This document shows positions 38,356-48,062 of a DNA stretch of 64,000 nucleotides, one piece after another. Location: the NCBI GenBank assembly GCA_963793825.1, contig CAWCBE010000007.1:496001-560000 (forward strand), in the 5' to 3' direction. Below the pieces are notes generated by a model. It was not told the DNA's origin. It saw only the letters and a program-made list of their open reading frames with translations, and ran no database searches. A program made the translations under genes and the position numbers. This DNA is from RYN-230 sp963793825. GTDB lineage: Bacteria > Actinomycetota > Actinomycetes > Streptosporangiales > Streptosporangiaceae. Within the stretch, counting starts at the first letter, position 1. Each line of letters opens with the position of its first letter.

Positions 38356-41011
38356 TCAGGCCGGGCCGCGGAGGACCGCGCCGACCCGGCGGCCCGCCTC
38401 GGCCACCGCGGCGTCGCGGGCGGCGGTGGTCTCCTCGACGGTCAGCGTGCGGTCCGGCGCGCGGAACCGCAGCGTGTAGGCGAGCGACTTCCGCCCCTCG
38501 CCGGCCTGCTCGCCGGTGTAGACGTCGAACAGCCGGACCTCTTCCAGCAGGCCCGGCTCGTCACTGCCGCGCACCCCGGCCACCAGGGCCGCTTCCACCT
38601 CGGCGGCGGGGACGGCCGCGGGCACCAGCAGGGCGACGTCCTGGGTGGCCGGCGGGTAGCCGGAGATGGCCGGGGCCTCGACCGGGCCGAGCGCGTCAGC
38701 GGCGGCCTCGATGGCCGACAGGTCGAGTTCCATCGCGGCGGTCCGGGCGGCAGGCCGAAGGCCGTGATGACCCGGGGGTGCAGCTCGCCGGCGTACCCGG
38801 CCAGCCACTGCTCGCCGTCGCCCGTCCGGAGGAACAGCGCCGCGCAGCGGCCGGGATGCCACGGCAGCGTCTGGTCGGCCCGGATCTCGAACTCCACCCG
38901 GCTGTCCCGCAGCACCGTCCGGGCCGCCTCGATGGCGTCCTGCCAGCTGGCCAGGCGGCCCGGGCCCCACCAGCCGGGCAGCTCCCGGTCGCCGGTCAGC
39001 ACGGCCGCGATGTGCTGCGGCTGGTCGGGCAGCGCCGCTTCCAGCTCGGCCAGCTCCTGCACGGTCGGGCCGCGGTCGGTGCGCAGGATCGGAGCCGTCT
39101 TCGGGCCGCCCGGGTGCGCCAGGAACACCCGGCCCAGCTCGAACAGCCCGACGTCGCGGAAGCCGCGGCCCAGGTTGCGCAGCAGCACCCGGAACAGGCC
39201 GGGCAGCAGCGTGGTGCGCAGCAGCGGCTCGTCGTCGTTGAGCGGGTTGGCGATGACCGGCGCCCGGCGCCGCGGGTCGTCCGCGGGCAGCAGCAGCCGG
39301 TCGTGGTCGGCGGCGGAGCTGAACGGCTGGCTGAGCACCTCGACGAAGCCCGCCTCGGCCAGCGCGCGGCCGGTGCTGCGGCGCAGCCGCTGCCGGCTGG
39401 TCAGGCCCGCGGCCCGCCGCGGCCCGGGGCACGGAGACCGGGATGTTCTCATACCCCTCCAGCCGGATGACCTCTTCGGCCAGGTCCCACGGGTAGCGCA
39501 GGTCCGGCCGCCAGGACGGTGGCGACACGGCCAGCAGCTGCTTGCTGCGGTCGTGCTTGCCGTGCTCGGACCGCGAGACCCGGTGCGGCCCGGTGGGGCC
39601 GCTGGCGGCCGTCCCAGCGCCGTCGGCGTCCGGCTCGGCGCGCCCGCCGCTGGCCGCGGACACCACGCACCCCACGTCCTGCAGCCGCTGGACCACGGGT
39701 CCGCGCCGTACACGATGCCGGCCACCTTGTCCGGGTAGTCCACCGCCATCGTGATGGACACCGGCGGCACGTCCACCTGCGCGTGGGTGCAGCCGGGCAC
39801 GACGGTGCCGCCGCCCAGCTCGGCCAGCAGGGCCACGGCGCGGGCCGTGGCCCGCAGCGGCAGCTCCCGGTCCACCCCGCGCTCGAACCGGTAGGACGCC
39901 TCGCTGAACAGCTTGTGCCGGCGGCTCATCCGGGCCACCCCGCGGGCGTCGAAGTGCGCGGCCTCGATGACGAGGTCGGCCGAGGACCCGGAGATCTCGG
40001 TCGCCAGCCCCGCCCATGGTGCCGGCCAGCGAGATGGCCCCGGAGTCGTCGGCGATGACGATGTCCTCCGGGTCGAGCTCGCGGACCACGTGGTCGAGGG
40101 TCTCCAGCCGCTCCCCCGGCCGGGCCCGGCGCACCACGATCGGGCCGTTCAGCTTGTCCGCGTCGAACGCGTGCAGCGGCTGGCCCAGCTCCAGCATCAG
40201 GTAGTTGGTGATGTCCACGGCGAGCGACACCGACCGCATCCCGGCCCGGGCCAGCCGGACCCGCATCGGCAGCGGGGTGGGCGCGCCGGGTTGAACCCGC
40301 GGACCTCGCGGAGCACGAACCGGTCGCACGCGGCCGGGTCCTCGATGCTGGCCGGGTGCACCTCGGCGGAGACCTGGCCGAGTCGGCGGCCAGCCCGCCG
40401 TCGGGCAGCCCGTCGTGGGCCAGGTCGCCGAACCCGAGCCCGTAGGAGGTGGCGAGTTCCCTGGCCACCCCGCGGACGGACAGCGCGTAGCCCCGGTCCG
40501 GGGTCACCGCGATGTCCAGCACGTCGTCGGCCAGGCCCGCGTAGGCCACGAAGTCGGCCCCCAGCGGCGCGTCCGGCGGCAGCACCAGGATGCCGGAATG
40601 GTCGTCGCCGATGCCGAGTTCCGCGGCGGAGCAGATCATCCCGTCCGAGACGTGCCCGTAGGTCTTCCGGGCGGTGATCTGGAACCCGCCGGGCAGCTGC
40701 GCGCCGGGCAGCGCCAGCGGCACCCGGTCGCCGGCCGCGAAGTTGACCGCCCCGCAGATCACGCCGCGCTGCCGCCGGGCGTCATCCGCGGCGCCGGTGC
40801 GCACCTGGCAGTAGCGGACCGGCTTCTTGAACCCGGTGAGCTCCTCGATCGCGGTGACCTCGGCGACCACGATGCCGTCGATGTCGTGCCCGACCTGCTG
40901 GACGGACTCGACTTCCAGGCCGGCCGCGGTGAGCCGCCGGGCCACCTCGGCCGGGTCGGCGGAGGGGTCCACCCCGGCCGCGGCCAGCAGCCAGGACAGT
41001 GGGACGCGCAT
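38356..41011 (-). CDS. pheT: Phenylalanyl-tRNA synthetase beta subunit, about six frame breaks
   Basis: Recognisable from MRVPLSWLLAAAGVDPSADP (N-terminus, 41011) through the tRNA-binding domain (VRYCQVRTGAADDARRQRGV, CGAVNFAAGDRVPLALPGAQ), B3/B4 domain (AVDITNYLMLELGQPLHAFD), B5 (RYPWDLAEEVIRLEGYENIP), catalytic-like domain (VEVLSQPFSSAADHDRLLLP, VIANPLNDDEPLLRTTLLPG) and the C-terminal anticodon-binding domain (YPPATQDVALLVPAAVPAAE, RSLAYTLRF-like ending). Frames switch near 40380, 40290, 40014, 39705, 39420 and 38752. No large segment is missing, so an intact gene with base-call errors is most likely. ATG overlaps the pheS stop (TGATG). Confidence 0.9.
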
Positions 41012-42134
41012 CAGGCCTCCATCCCGAATGCCCGGCTGAACCGGACGTCGCCCTCGAGGGTGTCCCGGATGTCGGTCACCCCGTGCCGGACCATCAGGGT
41101 GCGCTCGATGCCGAGCCCGAACGCGAAGCCGCTGTAGCGGTCCGGGTCGATGCCGCAGGCGATCAGCACCCGCGGGTTGACCATGCCGCAGCCGGCCAGC
41201 TCGATCCAGCCCTGCGACCGGCACACCCGGCACGGCGGCCCGCCCGGCCTGGTCGAGGCGCCCCGGCAGACGTGGCACTCCATGGACACGTCGGCGGACG
41301 GCTCGGTGAACGGGAAGTAGTCCGGCCGCAGCCGGGTGCGCAGCCCCTCGCCGAACATGGCGTCCACGAACGCGCGGATCGCGCCGCGCAGGTCGGCCAT
41401 GGTCAGGCCCTCGTCCACGGCCAGGCACTCGATCTGGTGGAACACCGGGCTGTGCGTGGCGTCCAGCGCGTCAGCTGCGGTAGCAGCGGCCCGGGCTGAC
41501 CACGTACAGCGGCAGCGGCCGGGTGAGCATGGCCCGGATCTGCACCGGCGAGGTGTGCGTGCGGAGCACCACGCCGGACCGGTCCGTCCCGTCCGGGCCG
41601 GCCACGAACAAGGTGTCCTGCATCTCCCGGGCCGGGTGGTCGGGCGGGAAGTTCAGCGCGTCGAAGTTGTACCACTCGGCCTCGACCTCGGGGCCCTCGG
41701 CGACCTCGTAGCCCATGGCCACGAACACGTCGGCCAGCCGGTCGCCCACGGTGGTCACCGGGTGCCGGGCGCCGGGCGGCTGCCGGTCCCAGGGCAGCGT
41801 GACGTCGACGGCCTCCTCGATGAGGACCCGCTGGTCCCGCTCGTCCTCCAGGACGGCCTGCCGGGCGGCGATGGCCTCGGCCGATCGCGCTTCCGGGCCG
41901 CGCCGACCCGCTTGCCCGCCTCCGCGCTGGCCTCCGGCGGCAGCGCGCCGATCTCGGCGTTGGCCAGGGCGAGCGGCGAGCGGTCGCCCGCGTGCGCCAG
42001 CCGGGCCGCCTTCAGCTCGTCGAGGGTGCCCGCCGCGGCGATGGCGGCGAGCGCCTCGTCACGCATGCGGGAGACCTCCTCGGGTGACAGCTGGTCACCT
42101 CCACGGGGTCGTACTGCTTGTTCGGTGCGGACAT
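41011..42134 (-). CDS. pheS: Phenylalanyl-tRNA synthetase alpha subunit, three frame breaks
   Basis: Start MSAPNKQYDPVEVT at ATG 42134. After one missing base near 42092-42096 it continues QLSPEEVSRMRDEALAAIAA, breaks again near 41880, then reads DRLADVFVAMGYEVAEGPEV, WYNFDALNFPPDHPAREMQD, and VVLRTHTSPVQIRAML (class II motif region). After a break near 41472 it reads FHQIECLAVDEGLTMADL, the zinc-like CHVCRGA...CRVC and GFAFGLGIERTLMVRHGVTD (motif 3). Length is normal once repaired. Forms the alpha2-beta2 enzyme with PheT. Confidence 0.9.
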
Positions 42135-42367
42135 CGTTCTGCTTTCCTGCGGCGATGCGGTCAGGGGGAAGGTCTGCGCGGGCCAGGGTGCCTGCCGGGC
42201 CGAACGGCCACCCCGACCCGCAGCCCGGCCCCGGCCCGGGGTGGCAGCCCGGCTGCCACGATCCGGTCGCGGCCGGGGCCGCCTGGGCGGCCCATCGGCC
42301 TGGCGACGGGGACGCCGCGGAGGGGGTTCCCGCGGCGCCAGTGATCCCGGGGGTCCGCGCCCCCGGA

Positions 42368-43580
42368 TTAACCCTGCCCGCCAGTACCCGAAGTCGGGCA
42401 GTCCGGCGGGCATGGTAAATCGGAACTCGGCGCCGCCGCCGGGCGCGCGCTGCACCGTGATCGCCCGCCGTGCGCCTCGACCAGGCCCTTCACGATGTAC
42501 AGGCCGAGCCCGGCCCCGCCGCGCCGCTTGGCCCGCCAGAACTGGCGGAAGATGCGCGGCACCAGCTCGGGCGGCACGCCCGGGCCCTCGTCCCGGACGC
42601 TGACCGCGACCGCTCCCGCGGTGGCGGCGCTGCCTGCCGCCGGGCGGCCGGTTACCCGGGCCCCGGGCTGTCAGCAGGCTCTACCACGATGGTCACCGTA
42701 CCAGCACCGTGCCGGACCGCGTTCTCCACCAGGTTGCCGAGGATCTGGTCCACCTTGTCGGCGTCGAGCCAGGTCTCCGGCAGCTCCCCGGCGGCCTCGA
42801 TGCGGAACCGCTCGGGCTGGTCGCCGGCCGCGACCCGGCCGGCGACGATCTTCTCGGCCCGTTCCGGGATGTCCACCAGCTGGCGGTGGACCTCGATCCG
42901 GCCGGCCTCGATCCGGGACACGTCGAGCAGTTCGGTGATCAGCCGGGTGACCCGGTCGGCGTCGGCGTTGACCGTCTCCAGCATGACCCGCTTCTGGTCG
43001 TCGGTGAACCGGGTCCACTTGGCCAGCAGCGTGGCGGTGAAACCCTTGACGCTGGTCAGCGGGGAGCGCAGCTCGTGGGCGACGGTGGAGACCAGGTCGG
43101 CGCGGCTGCGCTCCAGGCGGACCCGCTGCTGGGTGCCGCGGAAGCTGACCGCGAGCCGCTGCACCGCTCCCGGCCGGGCCGGGCCGGGCCGGTCCAGCCC
43201 GGTGCGGGGAAGCGGGGCACCCGCACATAACCGACGGTGACCAGGAACTCGGTGCCGTCGGGCAGGAACAGCGGCTGCTCCGGGTGCCGGGTCCGGGTGG
43301 ACAGGCCGCCGTACGGGTCGACGCAGGCCCACCAGTTGCGGCCCTCGGCGTCGCGCAGCGGGAGCACCTGGCGCACGTCCCGGCCCAGGGCGTCGAGCGG
43401 GGCGGTGCCGGTGAGCCGGGCGGCGGCCTGGTTGAACACGACCACCCGGCCGAGATGGTCGGCGATCACCAGGCCGTCCGGCAGGTCGTCGGCGCAGACC
43501 AGGCCGCCGGTGGCGACGACCTGGCCCGCGGGAACGCTGGGCAGGGCGGTCACCGCCGGGTCCGGCATGAGCCTGTCCAC
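42368..43580 (-). CDS. PAS-containing sensor histidine kinase, frame breaks
   Basis: N-terminal PAS-like domain (GLVIADHLGRVVVFNQAAAR to GTEFLVTVGYVRVPRF), HisKA with the phospho-acceptor His in DLVSTVAHELRSPLTSVKGF, then HATPase: N box ILGNLVENAVRHGAGTVTI, G1 region DEGPGVPPE and G2 GGAGLGLYIVKGLVEAHGG. No membrane segment, so probably cytoplasmic. Frames change near 43190, 42655 and 42460. No response-regulator gene is adjacent, so it looks like an orphan kinase, similar to ones found upstream of pheS in related actinobacteria. The C-terminus is uncertain because of the last break. Confidence 0.82.
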
Positions 43581-43699
43581 TTCGGCCGCGCCTCCGTCCG
43601 CCCCTCGAAGTCCGGTTCCGTGAATGACGCAACGTGATCAGACTTTAGCGCCTGTGCAACGCACTGCGGCAGTCCCCCAGGCCAGCCGTTCGCGGCATG

Positions 43700-44610
43700 T
43701 CACAGCTCTCCCAGGTTCGCGGCGGTGCTGGCCCGTGGGGCGACTCCCGGCACCCCCGGGATCGCTGGCGCCGCGCGACGCCCGTCCGGGGCGCCCCCTG
43801 GCGCCGCCTGGGCGGAGGCGTAGAGGCAGACCGCGGCCGCGGCGGCCAGGTTGAGGCTCTCGGCCCGGCCGTAGATCGGCACCGCGACGGACTCGTCGGC
43901 CAGGGCCAGCAGGTCCTCGGGCAGCCCCCACGCCTCGTTGCCGAACAGCCAGGCGGCGGGCTCGCCGAGCAGCCCGTCCTCGTGCAGGTCATCCAGGGTC
44001 CGCGCGGCCCGGCCGTCGGCGGCCAGCACCCGCAGGCCGGCCGCGCGCAGCGCGGCCACCGCGTCGGCGACCGGCAGCCCGGCCACCACCGGCAGGTGGA
44101 ACAGGCTGCCGGCGGACGCGCGGACGCACTTGCTGTTGTACGGGTCCACGAGGAGCCGGCGAACAGCACGGCGTCCGCGCCGGCCGCGTCGGCGCTGCGC
44201 AGCACGGTGCCCGCGTTCCCCGGGTCGCGCACGTTCGCCAGCACCACCACGAGCCGTCGGCGATGGCTGGCCGACCTCGGCCAGCGGGACGTCAACGAAC
44301 CGGCAGACGGCCAGCACGCCCTGGGGCGTGACCGTCTGGGCCAGCTCCGCCATCACCTCGCCACTGACCGCGTGCACGGCGGCACCCTGGGCGCGGCGCG
44401 CACGGCCAGGTCGGCGTAGCGGACCTGCGCCGCCGCGGTGACGAACAGCTCCGGGACGACATCGCCGGCCGCCAGCGCCTCGGCCACCGCCTGCGGGCCC
44501 TCGGCCAGGAAGGCCCGGGCCCGCTGGCGGAGCGCCCGCTTGCCCAGCTGCCGGGCGGCCTTCACCCGGGGCGACCGGACGCTGGTCAGCTCGGCGCCTG
44601 CTGGCAGCAT
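43700..44610 (-). CDS. TrmH/SpoU family RNA 2'-O-methyltransferase, three frame breaks
   Basis: Starts MLPAGAELTSVRSPRVKAAR, with the substrate-binding N-terminal domain (FLAEGPQAVAEALAAGDVV, MAELAQTVTPQGVLAV). SPOUT motifs: motif 1 VLANVRDPGNAGTVLRSADA, motif 2 WLFGNEAWGLPEDLLALAD and motif 3 VPIYGRAESLNLAAAAAVCL. Frame breaks near 44393, 44262 and 44158. The last 40 residues are an Ala/Pro-rich tail. In many bacteria this gene sits between rplT and pheS and methylates 23S rRNA; the exact site cannot be given. Confidence 0.88.
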
Positions 44611-44643
44611 GCCACCGCCCCCCGGGCTGCCGGGCGCAGCGGG

Positions 44644-45042
44644 TCAGGCCGCCGCGGTGCTGGTCGCCGCGGCGTCCGGCCCTGCCTCGGCCAGCGCCGT
44701 CTTGGCCACCTCGACCAGCGCGGTGAACGCGGCCGGGTCGCTGACCGCGAGCTCGGCCAGCATCCGGCGGTCGACATCCACCTCGGCCAGCCGGAGGCCC
44801 TGGATGAACCGGTTGTAGGTGATGCCGTCGGCGCGGGCCGCGGCGTTGATGCGCTGGATCCACAGCCGGCGGAAATCGCCCTTCCGGTCCTTGCGGTCCC
44901 GGTAGGCGTACGTCATCGAGTGGAGGACCTGCTCCTTGGCCTTGCGGTACAGCCGGGACCGCTGGCCGCGGTATCCGCTCGCCCGCTCGAGGACGACCCG
45001 GCGCTTCTTGTGGGCGTTGACCGCCCGCTTCACGCGTGCCAT
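44644..45042 (-). CDS. rplT: 50S ribosomal protein L20
   Basis: 132 residues, MARVKRAVNAHKKRRVVLER, SGYRGQRSRLYRKAKEQVLH and INAAARADGITYNRFIQGL. Binds 23S rRNA early in 50S assembly. The last 15 residues (Ala/Thr-rich) extend past the usual end. 27 bp downstream of rpmI. Confidence 0.97.
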   Translation of the reverse strand: MARVKRAVNAHKKRRVVLERASGYRGQRSRLYRKAKEQVLHSMTYAYRDRKDRKGDFRRLWIQRINAAARADGITYNRFIQGLRLAEVDVDRRMLAELAVSDPAAFTALVEVAKTALAEAGPDAAATSTAAA

Positions 45043-45069
45043 TTCGTTACTCCCTTGAGGCGGGCTGGG

Positions 45070-45264
45070 CTACTTCCCCAGCAGCTTCTTGATCTTCTTC
45101 GCGTCGGACGGGGCCAGGGTCATCTCGCGCCTGAGCCGCCGGGTGCGCTTGCTCGGCTTGTGCTCGAGCAGGTGGTTCGTGTTGGCACGGCGGCGCATCA
45201 CCTTGCCGGTCCCGGTCAGCCGGAACCGCTTGGCGGCACCGCTGTGCGTCTTCATCTTCGGCAT
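45070..45264 (-). CDS. rpmI: 50S ribosomal protein L35
   Basis: 64 residues, MPKMKTHSGAAKRFRLTGTG then KVMRRRANTNHLLEHKPSKR. ATG 45264 matches the family start; an upstream in-frame extension is not L35-like. Confidence 0.97.
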   Translation of the reverse strand: MPKMKTHSGAAKRFRLTGTGKVMRRRANTNHLLEHKPSKRTRRLRREMTLAPSDAKKIKKLLGK

Positions 45265-45319
45265 GTCGCCGTCGTCTTTCCTGGTCGGGGCGTGCGCGTG
45301 ACGGCACGCTAGCTGAGTG

Positions 45320-45349
45320 GCGCCGGTTCCCGGCACGGGGAACCGGCGC
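45320..45349 (-). other. Perfect 12-bp hairpin in the infC-rpmI gap
   Basis: GCGCCGGTTCCC, six-base loop, then its exact complement. No U-tract follows. It could be a processing or regulatory stem in the infC-rpmI-rplT mRNA (the operon is autoregulated by L20 in other bacteria) or an inefficient terminator. Confidence 0.7.
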
Positions 45350-45442
45350 GTGGCGCGCTGTGCGCGGCGTGACGGCCTGGTCAGCCGCCCGCCTGCCCGC
45401 CAGCCTCGGGGCCTGCCGGGCTCTGCCTGGCTGCCGGGCTGG

Positions 45443-46069
45443 CTACTGGGCTGTGCCGCCGGGCGGGGCCGCGGGACGGCCGGCGCGGCACCGGGCGGGC
45501 GTTGCGGTCTCGGCCTCCGCTTCCCTGGCTGCGGCGGCCGCTGTCCGGGTGTCGCTCTTCTTGCGGTGCGGCCCGATCACCATGATCATGTTCCGGCCGT
45601 CCTGCTTGGGCTGGGCTTCCACGAAGCCGAGCTCCTCGACGTCGCCGGCCAGCCGCTGCAGCAGCCGGAACCCGAGCTCGGGCCGGGACTGCTCGCGCCC
45701 GCGGAACATGATGGTCACCTTGACCTTGTCGCCCTGCTTGAGGAACCGCTCAACGTGACCCTTCTTGGTCCCGTAGTCGTGCGGGTCGATCTTCGGCCGG
45801 AGCTTGATCTCCTTGATGACCGTCTGCGCCTGGTTCTTGCGCGACTCCCGGGCCTTGAGCGCGGACTCGTACTTGAACTTGCCGTAGTCCATCAGCTTGC
45901 AGACCGGGGGGCGTGCCGTCGGCGCGACCTCCACCAGGTCGAGATCTGCTTCCTGGGCCAGCCGGAGTGCGTCGTTTAGGGCGACGATGCCGACCTGCTC
46001 GCCGTTCGGGCCGACGAGCCGCACTTCGGGGACGCGGATGCGTTCGTTGATACGGGGTTCGGCGCTGAT
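45443..46069 (-). CDS. infC: Translation initiation factor IF-3, ATC start codon
   Basis: 208 residues if translation starts at ATC 46069 (ISAEPRINERIRVPEVRLVG, read as Met). The next in-frame conventional start is GTG 46024, but it would remove the conserved RINERIR segment. AAGGAGGT lies three bases before the ATC. AUC/AUU starts are known for infC and let IF-3 control its own initiation. The N-domain has LDLVEVAPTARPPVCKLMDY and the C-domain has KHVERFLKQGDKVKVTIMFR-like KGHVERFLKQGDKVKVTIMF and GREQSRPELGFRLLQRLAGD. The C-terminus is Ala/Pro-rich. Confidence 0.95.
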   Translation of the reverse strand: MSAEPRINERIRVPEVRLVGPNGEQVGIVALNDALRLAQEADLDLVEVAPTARPPVCKLMDYGKFKYESALKARESRKNQAQTVIKEIKLRPKIDPHDYGTKKGHVERFLKQGDKVKVTIMFRGREQSRPELGFRLLQRLAGDVEELGFVEAQPKQDGRNMIMVIGPHRKKSDTRTAAAAAREAEAETATPARCRAGRPAAPPGGTAQ

Positions 46070-46091
46070 GTGACCTCCTTGGGCCTCGTCA

Positions 46092-46167
46092 CCGTCCGGG
46101 CCTCGCGCCCGGACGGGCAGCTGACCATCCCGCGGAGCCTGGTGCCCGGCCCGTCAGGCCGGGCACA
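46092..46167 (-). other. Two strong hairpins in the infC 5' leader
   Basis: Stem 46143-46167 (10 bp, GTGCCCGGCC with five-base loop) and stem 46092-46116 (10 bp, CCGTCCGGGC with five-base loop) lie between the upstream terminator-like hairpin and the infC Shine-Dalgarno. They may form alternative structures with the terminator. Confidence 0.6.
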
Positions 46168-46169
46168 GA

Positions 46170-46198
46170 AAAAGGCCCCGTGGATGCACACGGAGCCC
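46170..46198 (-). terminator. Attenuator-like intrinsic terminator upstream of infC
   Basis: On the minus strand GGCTCCGTG, six-base loop, CACGGGGCC (one G-U pair) is followed directly by TTTTT. It lies about 100 nt before the infC start inside its leader, and is too far from the upstream sigma-factor gene (same strand, ending at 46484-46509) to exclude that it terminates that transcript instead. The remaining part of 46199-46483 shows no gene. Confidence 0.65.
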
Positions 46199-46483
46199 GC
46201 CAACTCACACCGCCCGGGCGGGCGGTACCCGCGCCGGGGACGTGACCTCCGGGTCCCGGAGCAGCCCCGGGTCGCCATGATGGCGACCGGGATGCCACGG
46301 CCCCGGCCTGCCCGCCCGGACCTGAGGGCCGGAAGGCGACCTGCCTCCCAGCCGGCCGGTGAGGTGGGAGGCGGTCCTCCGCTTGCGCGCCCAGCACGCA
46401 AAGGTACCGGGCTGGTCGTCAGCCTAGAGTAACAGCATTCGGCGGCCCCGTGGTATTCCGTGCCCGCCCGGACCACCGAGCGC

Positions 46484-48007
46484 TCAGGCCGCGCCCGCGG
46501 CGGAGCACTCAGGCCGCGCCCGCGGCGGTGATCCGGGCCGCGGCCGGGGTGGAGGCCGGGGTGGAGGCCGGGGTCGTCGAGGCCGGGGTGGTCGGCACCG
46601 GGGTGGTCGGGGCGGGCGTCGTCGGGGCCGGGGTGGTCGGGGCGGGGGTGGTCGGGGCGGGCGTCGTCGGCGCGGGGTGGTCGGCACCGGCGTCGTCGGC
46701 GCCGGCGTGGTCGGCACCGGCGTCGTCGGGGCCGGCGTAGACGGCGTGGTCGGGGCCGCGGTGGACGTGTGCGTCGGTTTCGGGGACAAGGTCCGGGTCG
46801 GCTTGGCGAGGACGACGCGCTCCGGCCCGGCGCCGGCGCGGACCACGGTCCGGCCCAGCGCGGTGCTGGTCAGCGCCGGGCTGGGCAGCGCGGCCAGCGA
46901 TCCGACCACCCCGATCGGCACGGAGCGGGTCAAGCTGTGCCGCTGGGAACCGTCCGCCGTGGCGGGCGGCGGGGTCGCCGACGGTGCGGGCTGGGCGGAA
47001 GGCAGCGACAGCGCCGGGGACAGCGCCGCCTTGACCGGCTGCGGGCCATGGTGCAGCGTGCTCGCGGCCAGGTACGCTCCCCCGCCGAACAGCGTGAACA
47101 CGGCCAGCACCACCGCGGCGGCAGGCATGAGCGTCATGGGCCCGCGGACCGGCGCGACCGGGTCGAGCGGGACCGGGAACCCGGACCGGGTGAAGGGCTC
47201 CGCCCGCTGGGCGACCTCCACGCAGGCGGCGACCGCCTCCGCCGATCCGTCCGAGAGGAGGCCCAGGACCCGGCTGCGCAGCCCGGCCGGCAGCACCGGG
47301 ACGGGCAGCGCGCCGAGCAGCGCCACCGGGGTGACCTCGCGGCGGTACTGCCCGGCACAGCCGGGACAGCTGTCGATGTGCCGCCGGACCTGCCTGCGGA
47401 TGGCGGGGGTCAGCTCACCGTCCCAGCTGGACAGGATCTGGGCCAGCTCGGCACAGGAGCCCTGCCCGGAGTGAGACACCAGGAGCGCGCCCAGCGCGGT
47501 CTCGAACTGAGCCCGCCCCCGGGTGGTCAGCGCGTGCGCCTGGTTCCGCGGCACCCCCAGCGCATCGGCCAGCTCGGCACCGTAGAACTCGTGCCGCAGG
47601 GTCAGCTCGACGATATCGCGGTCGGCGTCGGACAACCCGCCCAGCACCGACAGCACCATCTCGCGCTGGGCCGCCTGCTCCAGCGATTCCCCGAAATCCG
47701 CGGTGTCGTCGCCGGTCTCGGCCGACCGGGCGTCGAGCGGGGCGGCGCCCTGCTCGTAGCGCAGGCGGCGGCACTCGTTCCGGGCCACCGCGTACAGCCA
47801 GGAGCGCAGCCGGGACGTGTCGTGCAGCCCGGACAGCCGGAGCGAGGCGACGATGAAGGTGTCCTGGACGGCCTCGGCCGCCCGGGCCGGATCGCCCAGC
47901 ACCGACACGCTGTAGGCGTACAGCCCGGGAGCGTACTGATCGTAGGCGACGGCCAGCGCCGCGGGATCACCGTCGATAATTCCGGCGACTAGACCCCCAG
48001 GGTGCAT
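46484..48007 (-). CDS. ECF sigma factor fused to zinc-finger, membrane segment and Pro/Thr-rich tail
   Basis: About 507 residues from ATG 48007 (MHPGGLVAGIIDGDPAALAV). Sigma region 2: DQYAPGLYAYSVSVLGDPAR to RLRSWLYAVARNECRRL. Region 4: LSDADRDIVELTLRHEFYGA to LGVPRNQAHALTTRGRAQFE. Then an anti-sigma-like zinc motif RRHIDSCPGCAGQYRR (HxxxCxxC), a membrane helix LMPAAAVVLAVFTLFGGGAY and an extracytoplasmic Ser/Thr/Pro tail with PTTP repeats. The tail switches to Arg/Pro-rich near 46675; one base slip there would restore PTTP repeats and a stop at 46509. A fused sigma-anti-sigma design suggests a membrane-tethered regulator of unknown regulon. Confidence 0.85.
   Translation of the reverse strand: MHPGGLVAGIIDGDPAALAVAYDQYAPGLYAYSVSVLGDPARAAEAVQDTFIVASLRLSGLHDTSRLRSWLYAVARNECRRLRYEQGAAPLDARSAETGDDTADFGESLEQAAQREMVLSVLGGLSDADRDIVELTLRHEFYGAELADALGVPRNQAHALTTRGRAQFETALGALLVSHSGQGSCAELAQILSSWDGELTPAIRRQVRRHIDSCPGCAGQYRREVTPVALLGALPVPVLPAGLRSRVLGLLSDGSAEAVAACVEVAQRAEPFTRSGFPVPLDPVAPVRGPMTLMPAAAVVLAVFTLFGGGAYLAASTLHHGPQPVKAALSPALSLPSAQPAPSATPPPATADGSQRHSLTRSVPIGVVGSLAALPSPALTSTALGRTVVRAGAGPERVVLAKPTRTLSPKPTHTSTAAPTTPSTPAPTTPVPTTPAPTTPVPTTPRRRRPPRPPPPRPPRPRRRPPRPPRCRPPRPRRPRPPPRPPPRPRPGSPPRARPECSAAGAA
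46560..46745 (-). repeat. Tandem Pro/Thr-coding repeats in the sigma-factor tail
   Basis: Degenerate 12-15 bp units (plus strand gtggtcggggcgggc-like) encode TTPAP/TTPVP. The frame slips near 46675 within a G-run, either by error or by true repeat instability. Just beyond lies a 24-29 bp direct duplication (46486-46533). Confidence 0.8.
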
Positions 48008-48062
48008 GCCCACACGGTATGCGCCAGCCCCAGGCAAGTCCACCGGAACGCCGGCAATTCCT

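Noticed and set aside
38356..42134. pheS and pheT as true pseudogenes
   Set aside because: All domains are present and only single-base shifts separate them, similar shifts occur in every neighbour, and the enzyme is essential; sequence error is the simpler explanation.
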